A stretch of 64,000 nt of DNA, from assembly GCA_965153355.1 (NCBI GenBank), contig OZ231128.1, positions 27,404,001 to 27,468,000 on the forward strand, in the 5' to 3' direction. The notes beneath the pieces were generated by a model that searched no databases, had not been told where the DNA came from, and saw only the letters and a program-made list of their open reading frames with translations. Positions 1 to 13,018 of this stretch are shown one piece after another. Origin of the DNA: Flaccisagitta enflata. Its lineage: Eukaryota; Chaetognatha; Sagittoidea; Aphragmophora. The translations under genes were made by a program, and so were the position numbers. Every line of letters starts with the position of its first letter. Positions within the stretch are counted from its first letter, which is position 1.

Positions 1-9
1 CCGTTGAAT

Positions 10-59
10 TAGGTGTGACCTAGCTCATTCGTCATTAGGTGTAACCTAGCTCATTCGTC
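10..59. repeat. Short tandem duplication, about 25 bp x2
   Basis: Two adjacent copies of a block containing CCTAGCTCATTCGTC. No other function is visible. Confidence 0.7.
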
Positions 60-100
60 CGCCACTCTGCCACTCTGCATCTATTGCGTTGCATTATACT

Positions 101-545
<445 letters not shown>

Positions 546-608
546 GAATGTTAAAGAGACAGAGATGAAGAAAACAACAAAGGAAGACACTATTGGACAT
601 ACATTCAC

Positions 609-991
609 AGTCAATTTTTTTGCAAATTAGTCAATTTTGGATGAAAAATTAGGCTACTTCCAATTTATGAAAAGTCTTAAAATTCATGAGCAAAATAAAG
701 TGCTACTCAGGAGCTAACCAGTAGTGCAATCAGCGTGTCAATATGTTTTTGCATTTAGATTTTATAGAACTTCAAAGATCTAAGTGTATGTCAAAATAAC
801 AATTTTTGGGTATTTCAATCTTTGAAGTTGTATAAAATCTAAATGCAAAAACATATTGACACGCCGATTGCACCACTGGTTAGCTCCTGAGCAGTACTTT
901 ATTTTGCTTATGGATTTTAAGTCTTTTTATGAATTGGAAGTGGCCTAATTTTTCATCCAAAATTGACCAATTTTCAAAAAAATCGACTTTT
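609..991. mobile_element. Fold-back (long inverted repeat) element
   Basis: Two arms of about 170-190 bp are imperfect reverse complements around a centre near 800. For example, TCAATTTTGGATGAAAAATT in the left arm faces AATTTTTCATCCAAAATTGA in the right arm. There is no coding content. This is the structure of a MITE or fold-back element; the superfamily is not identifiable. Confidence 0.85.
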
Positions 992-1231
992 TTACACCTG
1001 CTTCTACAGTCTCTAAAAAATTTTTCGGGGAATATCGATCAAAAATTTTTTTACCATCAGCTAGAACAGGAAAAACTCTTCAATTTGATCACCAATTTTA
1101 TGCAGATTGGTCCATCCAAAGCCGCAAAATATTGAAATTTGTGAAAAATGTCAAAATTGCCACTGAAATTGAAGCCGCAATTTTCCCTTCAAACCCTTTC
1201 ATCTTTGAAATGCTCTCAAATCTAAACGAAA

Positions 1232-1352
1232 AATGATAAAAACATGCGGATTGCACCACTAGTGAGATCTTGAGCTCTAGTTTTATAATCTCATGGATTT
1301 TAGGTTAGATTTCTAAGGCTAAGTGGCCCAATTTGGCGGCCAAAATGACCTA
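1232..1352 (+). repeat. Diverged solo arm of the 609-991 fold-back element
   Basis: A segment resembling the right arm at 857-976 in the same orientation (CGGATTGCACCACTAG, TGAGATCTTGAGC, ATGGATTTTA, AAGTGGCCCAATTT). It suggests an older partial copy next to the intact one. Confidence 0.6.
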
Positions 1353-1583
1353 AATTTGACATTTTTACCACAACCACCATCAAGTTATGATCAAAATATC
1401 AAATCTGGCACCTCTAAATCACGGAGAAAAGTCATATAGCGACTAGTTTTCAACAGTATAGACATAGTCTGTTTAAAAAAGCTGCAGGCTGGGGTGTTCA
1501 ATTGATTTGATGCAAAAACCGTTGGCCCTAATTCACACCAGCGCACATACTGAAAGGTACGAAGACGGTAAGGAGGAGGAAAA

Positions 1584-1627
1584 AGGAACAAGGCCAGATA
1601 CACGGGCCAAGACGGTGCGCCGGGCAT
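1584..1627 (-). repeat. HD-family tail remnant
   Basis: Contains the reverse complement of the family tail (GGAACAAGGCCAGATACACG) followed by GACGGTGCGCC. A near-identical remnant is at 43,777-43,820. Confidence 0.6.
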
Positions 1628-1629
1628 TA

Positions 1630-1960
1630 TTAATTCTTAGACCTATCCCTAGCTCCGTCAAACCTATCCTTAGCTCTATCAGACCTATCCTTAGCTCAAT
1701 TAGACCTATCCTGAGCTCTATCAGACCTATCTGACCTATCACCAGTTCAATCAGACATATCCCTAGCTCTATCAGACCTATCCTGAGCTCTATCAGACCA
1801 ATCCCTAGCTCTATCAGACCTATCCCTAGCTCTGTCGGACCTATCCTGAGCTCTATCAGACCTATGCCGAGCTCTATCAGACCTATTCCGAGCTCTATCA
1901 TAACTATCCCCAGCTCTATAAGACCTATCCGACCTATCACCAGCTCTATCAGACTTAACC
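1630..1960. repeat. 21-bp minisatellite (AGCTCTATCAGACCTATCC type)
   Basis: About 15 imperfect copies of a 21-bp unit. Because 21 is a multiple of three, the minus strand stays open and would read as a 7-residue repeat (IGLIELG). This is a consequence of the period, not evidence for a gene. Confidence 0.9.
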
Positions 1961-2040
1961 GCCCGTAGCTGTTTACTTTAGTGGATAAAATGACGAGTAT
2001 CATCAATGATGAACGAAATGTGCTTTTTTAGCGATTTTTC

Positions 2041-2262
2041 ATTTGAGCATGGCCGACGGATGGACAGACGGACGGACAGAGCCTCTTATAGAGATGCTAT
2101 GGCGCAACGAGAAATCTTCATATCATATTTCTGAATCATTATCAGTGATTTTTGCTTCTTTTAGAGATTTTCCACTCGAGCGTGACCGACCAACTGACCA
2201 ACCGACCAACCGACCAATCGACAGACAGAGCTAGTTATAGAGGTGCTATGGCGCACCTAAAA
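2041..2262 (-). repeat. Two HD-family copies, tandem
   Basis: Two units read GACGGACGGACAGAGCCTCTTATAGAG...ATGGCGC and GACCAACCGACC...AGCTAGTTATAGAGG...GGCGCACCTAAAAA. Both match the reverse complement of the hairpin head and tetranucleotide body seen at 7.27 and 28.17 kb. Confidence 0.7.
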
Positions 2263-2299
2263 ACTAGAGATGAAAGGAGAGAAAAAAGAAAGGAAAGAA

Positions 2300-2431
2300 G
2301 AAATGAAGAAGGGAAGGAAGGAAGGAAGGAAGGAAGGAAGGAAGGAAGGAAGGAAGGAAGGAAGGTAGGAAGGAAGAAAGAAAAGAAGGTAGGAGGGAAT
2401 CAAAAAAGGAGGGAAGAGAGGAAGTTAGGAA

Positions 2432-2500
<69 letters not shown>

Positions 2501-2530
2501 GAAGGAAGGAAGGAAGAAAGAAGGGAGATA
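2300..2530. repeat. GGAA / GAAA microsatellite
   Basis: Purine tetranucleotide tract, GGAA at about 2,308-2,375 and GAAA at about 2,428-2,500. Confidence 0.95.
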
Positions 2531-3026
<496 letters not shown>

Positions 3027-3375
3027 TGCCGAACCACCATTTCTCGCTCGCTATCGGTTCTTTCGCATCACTGCTCCTGCCCAACCAGACGCGTATCTGG
3101 TCTTTCCATGCTCTCAGCCGTTGGGTGACTCATTTTCTATTCGTTTGAGCAAAGACGAACTGACGGACTCGTGTGACTTGTGTTATATATAAGGAGAGGG
3201 ATATTGTTCCACCGGTCATATCTATAAACAAAGTAACCTTGCCGTATTTCTGGTTGAATCTTGATTCTTGAACAAAGCTATAAGTGGTTAGCTCTGGTTT
3301 ATTTTCTGGTTTTCTGGTTTGATTATTTTTGTTTTTTTACCACAGCTCATGACATGGAAGTCAGGCAGAATGAAT

Positions 3376-3893
3376 TATCGTATTTCCTGCATTTATCGCC
3401 CCCCTTCTCTAATTAGCGCATCCTTCCCCTACCTTTTTCCTGAGAGTCTGAGCTCATTACAAAAAAACCGCATAAGAACATTAAGCAGTGCTGCCTGATT
3501 TTCTATGTCTCAGATTTTTACTGCACTGAATCAAACAAGTGATGCGGGGTCAAAATATTGTTGCGAATGGGTGGGCAGGGGCATCCAACCCCCAGCCAAA
3601 CCCCAATCCCCACCCCTCACATACAAACATACACAAAACGTATCCAAAACGCTTGTTTTTCCACTTTTCAACTCAATCATTACCAACAGACAGACCGATG
3701 GACCGACGGATGGATGGATGGATGGACTGACGGACGGACCAAAGGAGGGACGGACAGACGGATAGACGGACATATGGACGGACGGACAAAGCCTAAAACT
3801 GAAAAATAAAATGGAAGAAGCGGCAAGTTAAAAATGATAATATTTCAATTCAATTTCAAAAGCGCCCAGGGCGCTAATTACAGAAAATACGGC
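3376..3893. mobile_element. MITE with CGTATTTCCT...TTAGCGC ends, interrupted
   Basis: The left end reads CGTATTTCCTGCATTTATCGCC then CTAATTAGCGC. The right end is roughly its reverse complement (GGGCGCTAATTACAGAAAATACGG). The same terminal sequence bounds 52,926-53,274. An HD-family copy lies inside. Confidence 0.55.
3537..3800 (-). repeat. HD-family copy (nested in MITE)
   Basis: Starts AACAAGTGATGCGGGGTC, contains GGGTGGGCAGGGGCATCC, and ends with GGAC/GGACGGAC tetranucleotides and CAAAGCC. It is the reverse complement of the copy at 35,079-35,292. Confidence 0.8.
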
Positions 3894-3934
3894 AAGAAAT
3901 GAGAGATAAGAAACTTGCGGTAGGGTTAGGGAGC

Positions 3935-4250
3935 GAATGGGCATTAGGGTATGTTTGTCTAATCCCCTTGACTTCTCATATAACTATGGGGCTATGAGCA
4001 CTTGGGCAGTTTAAAATGGAAGTTACAAATGGGCATTAGTGGATGTTGGTCTAATCCCCTTGACTTCTTGTATAACTAATATTAACTATGGGGCTATTAG
4101 CATTAGGGAATGTTGGTCTTATCCCCTTGACTTCTCGTATAACTATGGGGCTATGAGCATTAGGGTATGTTTGTCTAATCCCCTTGACTTCTGGTATGAC
4201 TATGGGCCTTATGGGGCTATGAGCACTTGGGCAGTTTAAAATGGAAGTCA
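3935..4250. repeat. Imperfect tandem repeat, about 75-100 bp x4
   Basis: Four units share CTAATCCCCTTGACTTCT and AACTATGGGGCTATGAGCA, with indels between units. Confidence 0.85.
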
Positions 4251-4303
4251 CGATTCATCGCCTTAAAAGGAATTGAGATTGGGAAAGTCTCTTTTGCATA
4301 TGC

Positions 4304-4610
<307 letters not shown>

Positions 4611-5260
4611 ATGCAGTTACAACATTTTATTCGATTATTTCAAGTCAAAGGGAAAAAAAAGAGTTATTCGGGAGTGACTCTCTCTCTCTCCATCTGTCCT
4701 CTTGCACATTCATGGCTGAAAGAGGCGCAAAAGTGTCTCCCATCAGTGATGGCATCACCTCGTCATTTTATCCCTTTTTTATCGTTTTTTCCTTTTTTTT
4801 CTTTCTTGCTCTCGAATGTTCCTTACTTTTATGCCTTTCATTTCTTCTTTCCTTATTTCTCTAACTCATAACTGCATAACTGCTCATGACAAGTCGTCTT
4901 CTTCTTCATGCTCCTCCTCTTTTCTCCCTCAACTCTTCCTAATGTGCATTTCTCCAATCCATTATCATCATCATCATCATCGTTATCATCACCGTTCATT
5001 TCATATCTATCATCATTATTAGTGCACTGTCACCATTTGGTAACCATGAGAAAATATCTCCATCATCATCATCATCAGCAACAGCAGCATCAGGCGATAA
5101 GCATGATTTATCCAAATGCATAAATCGTCATTGACATTATCATCAAAATCATCATCATCATTGTTGCCTTAATCATTCATTATATGTCATTACTATCATC
5201 ATCATCATCATAAATATCATTATCATCATCATCATCATCATAATCACTATCATCCCGATG
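4611..5260. other. Pyrimidine-rich DNA with scattered ATC repeats
   Basis: Short ATC/CATCAT clusters at 4,960-5,015, 5,060-5,090 and 5,195-5,255 within unremarkable sequence. No gene recognised. Confidence 0.6.
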
Positions 5261-5799
5261 CTCTTTATTTTGATCCTGGACGCACAAGATTTGCTGGCAG
5301 AGAGCCCAGTTTGCTCTCTCAATTTTGGCAGGGTATCTTTTACCATGACATGTTAGCCAATATGATTGTTTTTTAAATGACAATCAACTAAACGGACACC
5401 AGAAATTCTCAAAACGTAAATCTACATAAAACGATAGTAATTTGTTCCTTGAAATTATCACAATTATTATGTAGAAAAAAGTCAATCCCCATTACAATTC
5501 TGAATTATCATATCTGCTAACTCTACTAGTGATTACCACACTGTAAAAAAGTGCGGATTGCGGGAGGGGGGGGGGGAATTAAGCAAAAGACATCAAAACT
5601 GAGGCTCTAAACAACCTCATGATGGAGTACATCAATACACTGATTAAGGATTTCAAACAAAAATTGTCTAATAATGAGTGGATGAGAATGAAATTTCTTA
5701 CTGATACTTAAGATGAAATTAGCAGTTTGAATGAATCACTCTAACTCTGCACACTGCCGGTTGGTTGGTTTGTCTGTCAAGTTGCACTTTTCTGGTGTT
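5261..5799. other. No feature seen
   Basis: AT-rich single-copy-looking DNA with a G run at 5,562-5,575. No supported exon. Confidence 0.4.
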
Positions 5800-6152
5800 T
5801 GCAGATTGGGGGGGTCGGTATCAACCTACTTTGGAAATGCCAATCGGACATATCACCAGACCATGCGCAATCACAAAACAACCTGAGAACTAGAAGGAAA
5901 AGTTCATGAGATTTTATCATTTATAGTCGTGCCAACCCTACCTTTCCCATAGTAAAGTATAGGAGCTTCCTCTTCCTCTTCCTTCTCCCTATTCATTACA
6001 ATGTAAATAAGGGGTGTGGCACGACTGTAAATGATATGGTGTGACTCCTTTTTCCTTTCACATGTGTTTATATATCGTTTTTGTGCACACTTTGGTCATA
6101 TGTCCGACTGGCATTTCCAAAGTTCGTTGTTACCGACCCCCCATTGCAGATG
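5800..6152. mobile_element. Fold-back element
   Basis: Ends are inverted: GGGGGGTCGGTATCAACC at the left and GTTGTTACCGACCCCCC at the right. Inner matches include CTTTGGAAATGCCAATCGGA / TCCGACTGGCATTTCCAAAG and TATAGTCGTGCCA / TGGCACGACTGTA. No coding content. Confidence 0.85.
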
Positions 6153-6725
6153 GATTTTATTCCTGCCCCAATGCCTGGTATATGATTCTTTAAAATAGGG
6201 GCACTGATGAATGTAGTTATTTTGGTGCGGGATCTTGTTAAAGGGATCCCACCTATTGCGATCGACCAAGATCTTGATGATATATATAACTAGCTATATT
6301 GTGGTTTGTGGAAAGGCAACACTACAGGATAGTGATCTCAATATCAACCAATATCATAGAGACTTTTTAAACCACGATCTCGTTCTTATGTTTAGAGCAG
6401 AATGAGAGAAGAGAGAGAGAGGGGGTATGTAGATCCTTCCAAACATCTCATGGTAACATTTTTGAATTAACTTGTTTTCTTTCTTTTCTTTTTCTTTTGC
6501 TTTCTTTCTTTTATAGCTGATGGTATATAGTGTAGTTGTGTTATTATAGTATTCTTAAACTTTAGTTCCGAAGTACGGAAGGGCTTCCTTTGCCCAAGTG
6601 TCCATGACTTTTTCCTACGACTGTTAGTCAGTTTGTCACACATTTCTTTTTTTGTAGGTCCAAGTCTAGCGTTAAATTTGCATGCAGACACAGGACGCAT
6701 CGTTGCCTGATCAGTGACCGTGTAA

Positions 6726-6769
<44 letters not shown>

Positions 6770-7262
6770 TGCGTCAGAGATCAGCATATTCATTTTGCCC
6801 ATTGACCCTGTGTTCTATTGAGATCATGGTGATTTTCGTGGAATGAATGAAGGTCTTTAGCCAATGGTAATTAAAACCTAACAAAGTTCTTCTCATTCCT
6901 CTCATTCATCTCATTTCATTTTTCAAAGCTTGGCGCTAAATGAAATCTAAATGATTTTCTGCGTACCTGTGTTTAATCAATGGCTCACCGCTCATCATTA
7001 ATGTTGAAATCTATTGAGATCAGGAGGAATTCATGAGGAATAAATAAAACAATTGAAGGAGGGTTTAATCAGATTAATTTATGATGGCTTCCCAACAATA
7101 AAGCGTGGACCTGCATGACATCAATAGCTTTTCATTTCAGCAATTTTTCTGTTGCGGCGAAAAAGTTGAGATCCATTGAACCATCAAGCAAGGTATAGAT
7201 GTTTCTCTTGACACTTCATGGCTTCACAATTTTTCCTTTTCCTCTTTGCCTTTTCTCTCCAT
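6153..7262. other. No gene seen; one CT tract
   Basis: AT-rich sequence with a 40-bp CT repeat at 6,728-6,767. No motif-bearing reading frame. Confidence 0.45.
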
Positions 7263-7267
7263 CTTTT

Positions 7268-7420
7268 TAGGTGCGACAAAGCACCTCTATAACTGGCTGT
7301 GTCCGTCGGTTGGTCGGTTGGTCGGTTGGTCTGTCTGTCTGTGGGGTAACGCATTCGTTCGACGATCCACACGTCGCACCTTATTGGCCTACTTGGCCTT
7401 GTTCTTTCCTTTTTGGGCAG
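7268..7420 (+). repeat. HD-family copy (GGTGCGAC head)
   Basis: Head GGTGCGACAAAGCACCTC can pair on itself. It is followed by TATAACTGGCTGTGTCCGTCGG, a GTCGGTTG body, and TTGGCCTACTTGGCCTTGTTC at the tail. It matches the copy at 28,170-28,292. Confidence 0.85.
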
Positions 7421-7970
7421 CGGCCCCAAAGGGATTGATGACCTTTGCTTTCAAGCATACGGGGATTTTTCTCCTCCTCCTCCTCCTCCTCCTTCATACC
7501 CCCTCCCCCCAATCTACAGGCCCATATCACAGCCTCAAGGAATTTAGGCCTCAAGACTGGGATTTGGGCCTTGGGGCTGGGATATGGGCTTCGAGACTGA
7601 GATATGGGCGTGGAGGTTGGGGGAAGGGAGGGTGCACAGAAGGAGGAGGAGGAGAAAATAGTGTGAAAGCATAAGGCATGGACCCCTTTGGGGCTGCTGC
7701 CCTGCTCCCTCCTTCAACTACAATCATACCCTACTAAAGCAGGGCACAGGTACAGCTGACCATCTAACGCTTTTGCGACTATTAATTTTCATTTCAATTC
7801 TCTTTTTTTTTGCCTTTTTATTTTCATTTTTACTTTTTTTAAATTTTTTTTCCTTTCCTTTTTCTTTTTCTATGTCTTTTTCCACTCCTTACCAATGCTG
7901 TCGAGAAACACCTCGTGCTGTGGAGTAGCCCTGCTACCCACTACTCCATGATCTGCCAAAAAGTAAAAAA
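7421..7970. other. No gene seen
   Basis: CTC-rich patch at 7,472-7,495, a GGGCTTGGGA-type degenerate repeat at about 7,550-7,620 and a poly-pyrimidine run. No supported exon. Confidence 0.4.
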
Positions 7971-7974
7971 TGGA

Positions 7975-8061
7975 TCAACCAACCAACCAGCTGGCTAACC
8001 AACCAACCAAACAACCAACCAACGTACAAAGCAGATATAGAGTTACTTGGCATGCGACTAA

Positions 8062-8140
<79 letters not shown>
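7975..8140 (-). repeat. HD-family fragment plus GA microsatellite
   Basis: AACC-repeat body followed by TATAGAGTTACTTGGCATGCGACTAAAAA, the reverse complement of the family head. A GA tract runs directly after it, 8,067-8,140. Confidence 0.7.
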
Positions 8141-8141
<1 letters not shown>

Positions 8142-8529
8142 CAAGATCTCGTTGTTTGACAACAAAAGAGATGGTGCAACTCATATCGTGCAGGATCGCG
8201 CTGTTGCCGGTTTAGTGAACAAGATATTGTATATACAGTTTACCATTGATTGTGAAAAGCAGTCGTTCATATTTTGTAAACCTTCCGAGAGGCATAAATT
8301 TCCCCTTATAAGTTACCGACACAGATTGTCAATAGTCAATAGTCTTGTTGCAACCTCATTTGGTAACTTACCACAGGTAAGAAGTTTCAAAATGACACAC
8401 TAAACATACATTAAATGTTTTAACCTTTTTTGGCCATGATTGGCACAGATCCAATTATATCAATCATTTGTAAAATCATATTGAACCCATCAAAAAGAAA
8501 AAAAAATCTAGACATCCATCAAATTTGTC

Positions 8530-8616
8530 TCTTGTTCTTCATTTCTTTCATTCTTTCTTTCTTTCCTTTTTATTTCTTTCCTTCTTTCTTTTTTCCTTCC
8601 TTCTTTCTTTTTTCCT

Positions 8617-8688
<72 letters not shown>

Positions 8689-8695
8689 TTATTGT
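8530..8695. repeat. CTTT microsatellite
   Basis: Pyrimidine tetranucleotide array, purest at about 8,613-8,688. Confidence 0.95.
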
Positions 8696-8778
8696 TTTTT
8701 TTTTTCCTTTTTCCTCTTTCTCTACTGAGATCTTTCGACAAATTTCTTCCCTTTCCAAGGAGCGGCGCTTCCCGCTTC

Positions 8779-9385
8779 TACTATCTAGAAAATAGAAATG
8801 TTCCCACACGTTTTGATACATAGATCCTAAACAATTCAACTAATTTTGAAAAAAATCGGTGACCAAACTGAAGCCCTTCAAATTTCCAAGCGATCTGTGC
8901 AAACCGCGTGTCTCTATCTCAATGGGCTTAAAAATTATTCTAATTTGAATGAAATTGTTCCTTTTGAAGGTTTCCTAAAACATATGCCGCGGACTATAAA
9001 ATTAAGAAATAAAAGCAAGAAAAGCATATTTCTGGTTGGCCGATCATGATGAAATTTTTACTGTAGTAGGACTAAGGTTTGGAAACTCTTCAGTTCAAAT
9101 TTTAGCGCACTAAGCCGACTAGAAGTATGCTTTTCATATATTTTTTATGTGTGAGTGTTTCTCATCTCAATTTGGCGCATCTATCCGGAGGCCTGGTATG
9201 TTATCACTTCAAAATGCCTCTAGAAACTTTACAAATCGTTTCCTTGACGAACGGCGGCCATAATTTAGGTAGAAGGAGCTAACACCAATAATTGAAAGAT
9301 TTGTGATTGACTGGTATTGGTTGATGAGTCAATAACTTGATTGAGTTCAGAGGTGGGAACATTTCTATTTTTTAGATAGTACAAA
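8779..9385. mobile_element. Possible element with inverted ends
   Basis: CTATCTAGAAAATAGAAATGTTCCCAC at the left faces GTGGGAACATTTCTATTTTTTAGATAG at the right, roughly 30 bp. The interior shows no coding motif. Could be a MITE; no target duplication was confirmed. Confidence 0.5.
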
Positions 9386-9807
9386 ATATGAACGCCTGGT
9401 GAAAAGGACCAAGATCTCGCACCAAAATCAGTGAAGTTATCCGCCTAGGAGTTTAAACAACGACATATCTCCCCAATGCGTGCTTAGCCTTTTCTGACTG
9501 CACCTGCCCACTCGCAAGTCACTTGATCGAGTAGCCATGTAATTGGCCTTTTTTTCCAGCTGTGTATGATACTGGAAATAAACTTTCTTTCATTTGCTTT
9601 CATCGTTGTCGAATTGTCTCATTCTTTCAAACAAATTATTCGTTGCTTAAAGAGATGGGAGAAACATGGTGAGACAGAAAACAAATTATACAAGCTCATA
9701 AAAGAGGGAAATCAGGATTTTTTTACCGGGCTCTGTTTTTCTGCTGGGCTCCTTGAAATTGTGAGGGTAGAGCCCGGAATGCTCTCTGTAAAAAATTACT
9801 AAAGAAA
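9386..9807. other. No gene recognised
   Basis: A 78-codon frame at 9,566-9,802 has no recognisable motif and no supporting splice context. Confidence 0.35.
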
Positions 9808-9813
9808 GGCCTG

Positions 9814-9898
<85 letters not shown>

Positions 9899-9972
9899 CG
9901 ATCATGCATCATCTTCCTTATCATTATCATCATCATCATCGATCATCGTTATCATTATCATCATCATCATCA
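9808..9972. repeat. ATC trinucleotide array
   Basis: About 90 bp of uninterrupted ATC, then interrupted copies to 9,972. Confidence 0.95.
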
Positions 9973-10438
9973 TGGTTGACATCACACCCCCTTAAAGGTT
10001 AAGTCTGCATTTATCATATCTTATCCTATTCCTCCTTTTAAAGCTTCGCATACTTTTTGAGAAATAAATAGAGTAGGATAGGTTGGGTCATTGAGGGTTA
10101 CAACAAGGAAAGGGCGACAGGTTACTAATAGTTTGGAATCGTAAAAGAAAACATATCGAATTTAGGTCGTCAGTTCATTGGACAATTGAACTAAAACGTT
10201 TTTAGACATTTACAATCATGTGATTACGTAATAATGTATTTGGGGCGCGTAGTATTACCCCTAATTTTGGATCCCGCGATGTTATGTTTTCCTTTTTTTT
10301 TTTTAAGTGTGTGAAGATGCTATACTACTGATCACATGACTGTTGGTCTATTGAGCTGGTTATCCCAGTGTGCATCTGTTCGATAAGGTTCAAGAAAAGT
10401 GGGCGCGGCTTTTTGTTCAGCATGAGCGTGAAAAGATC
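9973..10438. other. No feature seen
   Basis: Ordinary AT-rich DNA without a supported reading frame or inverted repeat. Confidence 0.4.
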
Positions 10439-10454
10439 AGAGAGAGAAAGAGAA

Positions 10455-10500
<46 letters not shown>

Positions 10501-10520
10501 GGACTGAGACAGAGGCAGAG
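10439..10520. repeat. GA then CAGA microsatellite
   Basis: Compound GA/GACA array. Confidence 0.9.
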
Positions 10521-10659
10521 AGACATAACTTCAAAGCGCCATCTGCTTCGCCCTCCGTTTTGATATCCGACCCAGTCAAGCTTTGAAATTTCAACTTGTA
10601 TTTCAACTGGTTTTTCATATGGTATCTCTGGCGCTCGCCGTTCTTTGTGATGATATCTT

Positions 10660-10905
<246 letters not shown>

Positions 10906-10994
10906 TGTTGTTAATGCTGTCGTGGTTTTTGTCCTTATCAGCACAAATCACCTAGAGAGACCGTCATTTTGAACGATCCAATAAAGTGTGAGTA

Positions 10995-11213
10995 AAAGAT
11001 AACGAAACAAGGTCGGATACACGGCTACCTCAGTCGCATGCGGGTGGGCTGGGGCTGCATTTGAGGTCACTTGATCATTTGGGCAGGAGCAGTGAGGCCA
11101 AAGACCGCAAAAACCTCAAGAAAATAAAGTGAGACAGACCGACGGACGGACGGACGGACGGACGGACGGACAAAGCGGGGTGTAGAGTCGCGTAGCACGC
11201 GACTAAAAAAACG
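10995..11213 (-). repeat. HD-family copy, near full length
   Basis: Reads, in reverse, tail (AACAAGGTCGGATACACGG), GCATGCGGGTGGGCTGGGGC, GGGCAGGAGCAGTGAGGCC, a GGAC body, CAAAGCGGGGTGTAGAGTCG and the hairpin head GTCGCGTAGCACGCGAC, then TAAAAA. Confidence 0.9.
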
Positions 11214-11509
11214 AGAATCCCCCCTCGTTCCATTCGCTCGAGCGAACTTTCACGCTCGTTGTTTGATCTTTATCGAAACTGTAACGATGAGAGCGTCATA
11301 TCAAGCTGAGCTGAGTGCATGTCTGGCGGAAGTGAATAATTCCGCTTGGACATGTGGAATTTTTGCCGCAACGACGATCTTTGTGATGATGGCAGACGAT
11401 ATGACGGATCGTGGTTGCAAACGGAAACGGTGCTCATTATGCGACACAGAGTAATAAAGATAATAAAGAAACTTGAGTAGCGCATTTGCACCAATAATCA
11501 CTCCAAATC

Positions 11510-12190
<681 letters not shown>

Positions 12191-12193
12191 ATG

Positions 12194-12224
12194 ACACACA
12201 CACACACACACGCACGCACGTTCG

Positions 12225-12315
<91 letters not shown>

Positions 12316-12370
12316 ACACACACACACACACACACACCCCCACCCGCGCGCGCGCGCGCGCGCGCGCGCA
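12194..12370. repeat. CA microsatellite ending in CG repeat
   Basis: About 150 bp of alternating CA followed by about 22 bp of alternating CG (12,346-12,369). The whole tract is alternating purine-pyrimidine. Confidence 0.95.
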
Positions 12371-12474
12371 TTTCCTGCTCTACGGATGATTTTCTGTTTT
12401 ACACCGATAAATTGATAAATGAAGTGCCTCTATATCTCGCGCTGGTGATGACATATTTCTTCATCCATAAGTAC

Positions 12475-13018
12475 GATACCAGGCTGAGAGGCCGGATAAT
12501 GTTAAGCTTTTACTCTGAGATGCCACATATCACGTTTTTGTATCAAAATTTCATCAAAATCGGTCTAGTAGTTTAGTGTATTTAAGTAAAAAACTTCCTT
12601 TTTGATGGGAAAATGGAGGAACAATGTTTTTCCCCATTCCCTCATCTTGAAATATTTCGAGCCAGAGATACAAGATGAGTCCTAAATAAAAGATAATTTG
12701 ACAAATTTATGAAACTACATCAATTTTTTTTTCTCATACTAGACCATTTACATGCTCCCAGCTCAAACTGTTCAAAAAAGAGAGAAACTTGAAAATGCTC
12801 TCTTTCGCGATTTTTATTGAAAATTTTGCCAATGAGAGAGAATTAGTTTTTACTTCAAAGACTTGTAAAATCTAAACTACTTGACCGATTTTGACAAAAT
12901 TTTGGTACAAAAAAACGTCAATTTATGCTCTTTAAGAGACAATCAGTATGAAATCCAAGATACTATGTGGCGTCTCTGAGTAAAAGCTCAACAGAATCCG
13001 GCATCTCAGGCTGATGAC
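12475..13018. mobile_element. Fold-back element, about 540 bp
   Basis: Inverted arms: CCAGGCTGAGAGGCCGGAT / ATCCGGCATCTCAGGCTGAT at the ends; CTTTTACTCTGAGATGCCAC / GTGGCGTCTCTGAGTAAAAG inside; AAATCGGTCTAGTAGTTTAG / CTAAACTACTTGACCGATTT deeper. Confidence 0.9.

Noticed and set aside
9566-9802. 78-codon frame with a hydrophobic start
   Set aside because: No motif or copy; length is compatible with chance in this composition.
11263-11454. 63-codon frame MRASYQAELSACLAEVNNSA
   Set aside because: No recognisable domain, no splice context and no second copy in the window.
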